From Ophioderma brevispina (lineage: Eukaryota > Echinodermata > Ophiuroidea > Amphilepidida > Ophiodermatidae), in assembly GCA_023653785.1 (NCBI GenBank), contig JAMKCH010002849.1, forward strand, positions 62,001 through 126,000: a stretch of DNA of 64,000 nucleotides. Reading direction: 5' to 3'. The notes beneath the pieces were generated by a model. The model did not search any database, was not told the origin of the DNA, and saw nothing but the letters and a program-made list of their open reading frames with translations. Below, piece by piece: positions 59,748-64,000 of the stretch (position 1 is the stretch's first letter; the number at the start of each line of letters is the position of its first letter). The position numbers and the translations under genes were made by a program.

Positions 59748-60538
59748 TTAACACTTAAGTGACCAAGGGGGGTTCCTAGGGACCCCAAAATTTGTTTTCG
59801 CGCTGGCCGCTTTACGCGTGGGATTTTTTTTTTGTAATTGTCTGACTTTTAAATGCGCTTCTTTTCATACCAAATAATTAAAGTCGGCCAAGCCGTTAAT
59901 GAGATAATTAGTGAGGGGTCCAATGGAACCCCCCCCCCTTGGGCACTAACGGAAGCCTTTTGAGAATATTTTTAAAAATAAGAATAAGAAACCGAGAAAC
60001 AAAGCAATTTTTTTTGCTGATATAAGTTCACACATACATGTAAGTAAAAATTAGTAACATTAAAAATAAGTAACCCTTTATGTGCTGAAAACAAACACTT
60101 TCATCATGTATGTTGCCAAACCGTTACTGTACAAACTCTATGGGAAAAGGCCGTTGGATTTTGCAACACCCGTAAAAAATACAGGATTCCCTAAAACTGC
60201 TGGTTTTGTGTTAAATATAAGTAATTTGGTCTTCTAGAATAGATATCAACATAAAATAAGTTTTCAAAATGTTTGATGTAAGCGCAAGGCTCATTTGAAT
60301 TTTCCGTCTTTTTGCCCAATTTTCGCGTGTCTTGAAAAACAATGTTTTGCCCCTAATTTGCACCCAAAATAACAATCTCATTGTTTTATAACTGATTGGG
60401 GTGTCTAGGACTTCACATGTGGTATAAATTTCGTGCAAAAATTCCCTACGGGAAAGTGGTTTCCTTAGTGTGGGGTCCCATGGAACCCCCCTTGGGCACC
60501 AACGGGAGTGAAAACTCCCGTGGTCACTTAAGTGTTAA
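59748..60538 (+). mobile_element. TTAA MITE, CACTTAAGTG family, full reference copy
   Basis: Starts TTAACACTTAAGTGACCAAG and ends GGTCACTTAAGTGTTAA; 791 bp, TTAA at both edges, terminal 17 bases inverted and perfect. It is the cleanest copy of the first subfamily. The interior includes GCGCTGGCCGCTTTACGCGT, AAATGCGCTTCTTTTCATAC and paired C-run/G-run modules. No transposase; the open frames at 60211-60438 and 60396-60668 are inside or cross its edge. Confidence 0.85.
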
Positions 60539-63060
60539 AACCAAAATGTACGTAGACCAAGTACGTAAGGTTGTATGGTCTTCTGATGTTAATATAGGGG
60601 TTAGGGTCAATATTCCACATTCCTGCCGGGTCACATCCTTGGCAAGAATTATGGTGAGAATAATGTAATACACGGTCAACCAATTTTTTAATGCTCCAAT
60701 CATGTCTAATCTCTAATTTTCCGTCTCGCATCAAGGAAGAAAAGTCAATGACCGTGTGCCTTGAAATTATTTTATTACCAAAAGCTATGTATGGAGGGTG
60801 AAGGTCACAAAATCAGTTGTACACGGGTTCAACTTCTCCAAATGCTATAATTTAATTTAAAAAGATCTAAATTGTTCTTTTTTAAACATTGATTAAAATT
60901 TATGGAATTATGGAATGAGTAAACACTTAAAGACAAAGGTTTAGGAACCCTGATACACCAAAACATTTTCAAGTAATCGGTTTCACAGTGAATGAAATTG
61001 ACTAATGAGCTTAATCTTTGATAAAAAACAATATTTATAGGCAATTGTGACTGTTTAATATAATTTCAAGCATGAATTAAACGTACATTACATTTAAAAG
61101 CTGCAGGATTGTAAAAAAAAAATACACATTAAATGTGACTGAATTTTTTGTATCTGTAAACAGGGGTGAACAGCGTTATCTGATAACGTGTTTCTGTTTG
61201 TTAATTGGCAATGAGGACAATTCAATCATGATTTCAATTTTATGTTTCGGAAACAGCAAATAATTATCCTCTTCCAAAATTTGGATGTATGATGTTAAAA
61301 TTCCCACATATCGCTAATAATTTGAAATGGTGAACAACGTTATCTGGGACCATGTACATGTAGAAGCGTTCGTGTTCTTAATATTGTAGGCTTAAACAGT
61401 ATTAGTAAATGTCATGTGTAATTCAACTGCAAGCAAAAGAGAAACGGTCTAATATAATTACACATTAGAATGCTTCATAACCACTTGTCTTTAAAATTTA
61501 GATGAGATGTTAGAAATCAAATTAGATGAAATGAGCATTTTGTCACTATTTACCTGTATATGTGTGTATTTATTTTGCATACATACGGAAGCATGTAACA
61601 ATGAATTATCTCATTAAGTGTTTGAATCGAATTTGATCTTGAACTTATCTCTGAGAAACCTATGGCGTGAACAACGTATCCAGTGCCATTAATACAAAAG
61701 AATAAAATCTGAATTCGTATTCATTAAATAAGGTAATCGTTTCAAAATACATTGAATGGATAGATCCCAATTGTTTATTACAACAACTGTGATAGTTTTG
61801 TGCCGTAGTATAACTGAAATACAAGTTACGGGAAAAGGAACAAAATATCATAGAACAATACTTCCACTAAAGTTGAAAAATTACACCTATAAGTTAGTGA
61901 GTATAACAAAAACCATATATTCCTTGGCAAACATAGTCTGTTTGTATTATAGAGAGATACTTCAAGGAAAGTATATATATTTGTATGTATCACACACTTA
62001 ATTGATGACGCTATCAGTAAACATTATACTGGGTAACGTTGTTCACATCTGAGAAAAGTTACACAAAAAGTACACAATTCAATGGTCTCCAATATAAAAT
62101 GCGAGTAGTGATGTTCGTAAATTTTATTGATCCAGTATCTTCAACATGTTGACTTATAAAAACGATTAATATTGAGCAGATTTGAATCACCTTAATTTTT
62201 AATTTTCTGGAGTTGGAATGGCACCGATTTTTGTAGAATAGCCCATATGCTAACCTTTGGCAAATCTGCCCACAAAACCCCAAAGATAATGAAAATATAT
62301 GGCACCTCTACAACTGATCGCGCCAAGTCCAAGATTTGGATCAAGTCTATACGCGCGTACTGAGTACAAGTAATTCATCGCTCGCTACAGATTTTTCACA
62401 GTGAGAAGTGTGAAATTTAACGAGCAGTCGTATGTATAAAACATACGATTTTTCGTATAAATTTCACATTTTGGAATCTTGGAAATATATTTTACGAATC
62501 TACAATAATCAGGGAACCTAGTCAACCAACTGGTTTGTCGATATGTGTGAAATTGAGAGCAGGACAGCAGAAGACATATGATACAATTTACTGGATGTGT
62601 GGACACGGCGTGCATGTAGTGAACGGCCATGGCGGTATAGGCGCTTCCTATTATTTTGAGCTATGTGGTGAACTTACGATCTCATACAAGTGCTAGCGGG
62701 AAATTCAAGTAAATACTGGCATTTGTAAGATTTGTAGTTGCGCTACTAATATACATCGATAGAGGAGACCCAGCTTTACACGGAAATCGTCATGAAAAGG
62801 GACCAGGACTTCCAAGAAGAATGTAAAAAATAATTTAAAAAACACAAAAAATACAATTAGCGGTGTAATTTATGCACATGATATGCATAAAGCAGCTATC
62901 AATTTTACCACGCGTTTTAATCATAGCTCCCATAGGTTCCCTGAGTGCTAAATTGTTTAAATAATCTGTGTGAAATCGCCGAAATAAGTTGAATCTCAAA
63001 TATATTTAACTAATCAGCTTCCAATTTATTTAGATATGCCAAAAGATTATGTTAAATAAA

Positions 63061-63500
63061 ATACGTCACTATGTGAATTGAAAACGACAAATAGCAATTT
63101 CAACGTGAAAATTACAAATACGACACGAAAATACGTCGTTATGTGACGCGTTTGCGCAAATACGTCACTATTGAAAAGACAAAATACCAATTCTACCGTG
63201 AACTGCAAAGTACGTCCCACAAATACGTCACTATGTGACGCGGCGAATACTTCAAAATGCAGATACGATGCTGTGGGTCGCGCTTGTATAGTTTTTCGAC
63301 AAATACGTGTTTATGTGATGTGGACAATTTAACGATTTGTAAATACGTCATAGTAGTTAATTAATATTTTACTAATTAAGCCACGTTTGAGGTTTACAAT
63401 TTGGTGAATATTTTAGCATATACAAACCCAAACGTACATTCCAAAATTTCTCAAAAAGTCTAAAATGTCGAATAATCGTCACTATGTGGACGCGGCCCGA
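63061..63500. repeat. Degenerate tandem array of TACGTCACTATGTGACG
   Basis: The imperfect palindrome TACGTCACTATGTGACG occurs complete or partial at about 63062, 63131, 63160, 63223, 63303, 63343 and 63475, at 30-130 base spacing with shared AAATACG lead-ins. Each has CRE-like TACGTCA. It looks like an ageing satellite; a regulatory role is only speculation. Confidence 0.6.
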
Positions 63501-64000
63501 CGAAATACTGTGTTTTTCCTTCTACTGACATTCGCAATTAAAAACTTTGTCGGGACAAAATGGTCCCAACCAAAATTTTGCCAAAATTTAACAATTGGCC
63601 ACATTTTATACAGTTTGGCCCGTATTCCAAAAAAGGTGTTTAGTGTGATTTTAAGCTAGTAATGTTTTATGTGAGAAACATATCACGTAAGTATCGCAAT
63701 TCCAGAAAGGAGTTTAAAGTTAGACATGCCAATTTTACACTCGCCAAAATGCACCGGAATTTAAACTAGGTATGGGCTACTTTAAGAGGTGTTTAAGTGC
63801 GTGTTTTCGTCAAGTGCACACGTTCACTACACTGCTCCTTTGCATTTGACTACAGCAATGGTGCATATCATCTTGTCCTGTTGGTGTAGCACCTTAAAAC
63901 GCTACGGAAAGCACGATACACTTTGTGTGTTTAAAGTTTCCTGGTTAGTAAGCATGATTAAAAATATGTTAAACACTTTTTCTTAAACAAAATTTTAAAT

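Larger units (their letters stand above)
43102..64000. other. Upstream region without recognised exons
   Basis: To the right of the last Calx-beta match I find no exon of this or any other gene. The gene presumably extends beyond the window, since no signal peptide or first exon was seen. Contents are the elements listed separately plus long plain stretches: 48130-49330, 49860-52160 (with GGCAGAATTGCTG motifs near 42160, 47900 and 51200), 54600-56090, 58630-59740, 60540-63050 and 63500-64000. Open frames here are short and lack family features. Confidence 0.5.

Noticed and set aside
1..64000. CRISPR arrays, operons, rRNA genes, phage or plasmid features
   Set aside because: No regularly spaced identical repeats with unique spacers, no dense gene runs and no rRNA-like segments; the window is clearly metazoan-type intronic DNA.

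Overview
This window is eukaryotic genomic DNA, most likely from a marine invertebrate. It is AT-rich, has very long introns, and is packed with DNA transposons and broken retroelements. I see no prokaryotic features. The exact clade cannot be fixed. Penelope-type and jockey/CR1-like reverse transcriptases, hAT termini and abundant TTAA-flanked MITEs (short non-autonomous DNA elements) suggest a deuterostome or lophotrochozoan, but that is a guess.

The only host gene I can support lies on the minus strand and runs through the left two thirds of the window. Its exons are scattered from about 43 kb down to 0.9 kb, and it continues past the left edge. It encodes tandem Calx-beta domains, as in large extracellular-matrix or adhesion proteins (FRAS1/FREM, ADGRV1 and related multi-Calx-beta proteins). 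Each domain is built from two exons: a short one of 105-141 bp with the N-terminal strands, and a longer one of 225-303 bp with the C-terminal two thirds. Every supported junction is phase 1. In transcript order I see 40481-40621 + 28786-29087 (domain 1), 18993-19097 + 16344-16580 (domain 2), an unseen short exon + 3446-3691 (domain 3), and 2663-2772 + 941-1164 (domain 4). Three exons are each exactly one base short of the expected length, and one of these also has an in-frame stop. Either the assembly has uncorrected single-base deletions or the locus is decaying.

The introns are full of mobile DNA. At least six MITE families end in, or sit at, TTAA; the two largest have seven copies each. 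There is a Penelope-like reverse transcriptase fragment (about 17.2-17.7 kb, plus) abutting a LINE fragment (17.7-18.9 kb, minus), and further LINE fragments at 23.6-24.7 kb (plus) and 31.2-31.8 kb (minus). There is also a 3.3-kb hAT-like insertion (43.8-47.1 kb), several fold-back elements, a 157-bp palindromic element with a perfect 10-bp direct repeat, and many microsatellites and G/C homopolymers.

From 39.9 to 48.1 kb a unit of about 2.46 kb, including exon 40481-40621, is present twice in tandem. The second copy carries the hAT insertion and many one-base indels. It may be a real duplication or two haplotypes joined by the assembler. From 48.2 to 64 kb I find no exon; it holds repeats only. 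Most long open frames in the window lie in low-complexity or repeat sequence and are not genes. I found no convincing new multigene system; the most notable items are the regular two-exon Calx-beta modules, the dense TTAA-element neighbourhood and the duplicated exon block.
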